NCBI RefSeq assembly: GCF_020165855.1
Contig: NZ_JAIUFY010000007.1
Location: 186,001-250,000 of the forward strand
Origin: Celeribacter litoreus
GTDB taxonomy: Bacteria > Pseudomonadota > Alphaproteobacteria > Rhodobacterales > Rhodobacteraceae
Length of the DNA stretch: 64,000 nucleotides
Reading direction: 5' to 3'
The notes under the pieces were generated by a model. That model was not told the DNA's origin, searched no databases, and was given only the letters and a program-made list of their open reading frames with translations. Below, one piece after another: positions 62,613 through 64,000 of this stretch (position 1 is its first letter; each line of letters opens with the position of its first letter). Position numbers and translations under genes: made by a program.

Positions 62613-64000
62613 TTAGCGGGTAAAGGCCTGCACGTTGCCGGCGTCCACGTTGACGATGTTACCGGTCGATTTTGCCGATTGTTCGGACGCAAAGAAATAG
62701 GCCGCTTCCGCGATGTCCTCAGGCAGAACAGAGCGTTTGAGCATGGAGCGCTGGCGATACATCTCCTCCAGCCCTTCTTTGTCCGTGCCATAGGTGCCAG
62801 CGCGTTGTTCGAGCCACTCGCCTTCCCAAATCTTCGAACCGCGCAGAACCGCGTCGGGGTTCACGACGTTCACGCGAATGCCCGCCTCTGCCCCTTCGAG
62901 TGCGAGGCAGCGTGCGAGGTGAATCTCAGACGCTTTCGCGGTGCAATAGGCCGACGCATTCGGGCTGGCCGCGAGGCCGTTTTTGGACGCCACGAATACG
63001 ATGGAGCCGCCGATGCCTTGCGTGCGCATCACTTTGAATGCTTCGCGGGACACGAGGAAATAGCCCGTGGACAGGATGTCTATGTTCTTGTTCCACAACT
63101 CGAGCGTCGTGTCCTCGACAGGCGCCGACGACGCAATGCCTGCGTTCGACACGAGGATATCGACACCGCCGAACTCGACGGAGGTATAGGCATAGGCGCT
63201 CGCAACCGCGTCTTCGTCGGTCACGTTCATCACCACAGAACGGACAACATCCGCGCCGTATTGTTTCGCGAATCCGGTGCGGACCTCATCGAGAGCGGTT
63301 TCATTGATATCCGCGAGCATGACGCAAGCGCCCTCTTGCAGATACCGCGCCGCCGTCGCCGCGCCGATCCCGCCAGCGCCGCCGGTGACGAGCGCCACAC
63401 GACCGGCCAGAGATTTCGGCTTCGGCATCCGCTGAAGCTTGGCTTCTTCAAGCAGCCAGTATTCAATGTCGAACGCTTCCTGTTCCGGCAGGCCGCAATA
63501 CTCGGACACCGCAGAAGAACCGCGCATCACGTTGATCGCGTTGACGTAGAACTCACCGGAGATACGTGCGGTGGCGCGGTCTTTCGCAAAGGTGATCATG
63601 CCGACGCCCGGCACCAGATACACAACCGCGTTCGGGTCGCGCAGCGTGGGGGAATCTTCGTGTTTGCAGCGGTCGTAATAGGCCGCGTAATCTTCGCGGT
63701 AGGCCGCGATCTGCGCGTCGAGACCGTCGAGCACTTCATCGATGTTGTTCTGCGCCGGATCGAAATCGAGCACCAGCGGACGAATCTTGGTCCGCAGGAA
63801 GTGGTCGGGGCAGGACGTGCCGAGTGCCGCAAGATCGCGCATGTTCTTTGCATTGACGAATTCGAGCACGGTGTCTGAGTCGTCAAAGTTGCCGACCATA
63901 TGCTGCGCGCCGGAGACAAAGCCACGGATCGCAGGCATCAGTTTCGCGGCCACCTCACGACGGGCTTCCGGTGCGAGGCTCTCATGCACAGCGCCGCCAA
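62613..64000 (-). CDS. rhaD: Bifunctional rhamnulose-1-phosphate aldolase/short-chain dehydrogenase (partial, cut by window end)
   Basis: C-terminal part of about 462 visible codons. The frame continues beyond 64000, where it reads GGAVHESLAPEARREVAA. The N-terminal visible part belongs to the class II aldolase domain. The SDR domain follows from about KSLAGRVALVTGGAGGIGAATA, with catalytic YCTAK and C-terminal NIVNVDAGNVQAFTR. In rhizobial and roseobacter rhamnose pathways this fused enzyme splits rhamnulose-1-phosphate and oxidises the lactaldehyde. The rest of the pathway (transport, kinase, regulator) is probably beyond the edge. Confidence 0.93.
   Translation of the reverse strand, partial: GGAVHESLAPEARREVAAKLMPAIRGFVSGAQHMVGNFDDSDTVLEFVNAKNMRDLAALGTSCPDHFLRTKIRPLVLDFDPAQNNIDEVLDGLDAQIAAYREDYAAYYDRCKHEDSPTLRDPNAVVYLVPGVGMITFAKDRATARISGEFYVNAINVMRGSSAVSEYCGLPEQEAFDIEYWLLEEAKLQRMPKPKSLAGRVALVTGGAGGIGAATAARYLQEGACVMLADINETALDEVRTGFAKQYGADVVRSVVMNVTDEDAVASAYAYTSVEFGGVDILVSNAGIASSAPVEDTTLELWNKNIDILSTGYFLVSREAFKVMRTQGIGGSIVFVASKNGLAASPNASAYCTAKASEIHLARCLALEGAEAGIRVNVVNPDAVLRGSKIWEGEWLEQRAGTYGTDKEGLEEMYRQRSMLKRSVLPEDIAEAAYFFASEQSAKSTGNIVNVDAGNVQAFTR

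Noticed and set aside
1-64000. Mobile elements, CRISPR arrays, tRNA or rRNA genes
   Set aside because: No transposase or integrase frame, no regular spacer-repeat array and no cloverleaf-type sequence was recognised; the only tandem repeats are coding (8901-9425).

Overview
The window looks like chromosomal DNA of an alphaproteobacterium, most likely of the Rhodobacterales (Roseobacter-type) lineage. The reasons are the high G+C coding sequence, the frcB-frcC-frcA sugar importer with a divergent ROK repressor, a TRAP transporter, several binding-protein ABC importers, and many dense catabolic operons with ATGA-type overlaps. I see no rRNA or tRNA gene, transposase, phage gene or CRISPR array. 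This is inference from gene families; no database was searched.

Layout. 1-2717 (-): start of an Nqr-type respiratory operon (nqrA, an unusually short nqrB, nqrC cut by the window edge). 2840-4024 (+): a divergent pentaheme cytochrome c. 4107-6632 (-): metNIQ methionine importer. 7016-9956 (+): a TpsB-like outer-membrane transporter followed after 4 bases by an exported proline-rich repeat protein. 10126-21953 (+): a peptide/opine-type ABC importer with a MarR regulator, an SDR, three FAD amine/amino-acid-oxidase-type enzymes and a 2-hydroxyacid dehydrogenase. 21958-24279 (-): tex. 24350-28732: ROK repressor and divergent frcBCA sugar importer. 28805-36853 (-): LLM flavoprotein, acetoacetyl-CoA synthetase, TSUP exporter, EthD protein and a ribose-type ABC importer in which two ATPase domains and one permease domain are fused. 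37267-39743 (+): SDR and ketosteroid-dehydrogenase-like flavoprotein. 39883-44802 (-): VOC protein, metallo-beta-lactamase-fold protein with a degraded metal motif, and the homogentisate ring-cleavage operon hmgA-maiA-fahA. 45013-52033: MarR regulator, aldehyde dehydrogenase, sugar-type binding protein, GMC oxidoreductase and two tandem IclR regulators. 52384-61245 (+): TRAP importer, Old Yellow Enzyme, second EthD protein, three-subunit molybdenum hydroxylase and a MoaD-like protein. 61258-64000 (-): L-rhamnose isomerase and the bifunctional rhamnulose-1-phosphate aldolase/dehydrogenase (cut by the window edge).

How it works together. About 28.8-61.2 kb reads as one large catabolic region built around homogentisate. 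Homogentisate is opened and split to fumarate and acetoacetate by HmgA, MaiA and FahA, and the acetoacetyl-CoA synthetase can activate the acetoacetate. No 4-hydroxyphenylpyruvate dioxygenase is present. The feeder enzymes are instead a ring-desaturase-like flavoprotein, an SDR, a GMC oxidoreductase and an aldehyde dehydrogenase, fed by a sugar-type ABC importer. This suggests, but does not prove, that the ring precursor is made by oxidising an imported alicyclic or alcohol compound. Promoters in this region share an exact 14-bp element and a recurring 6-5-6 dyad. One promoter carries a perfect FNR-type box in class II position. All four binding-protein genes that precede another gene of their operon are followed by strong stem-loops.
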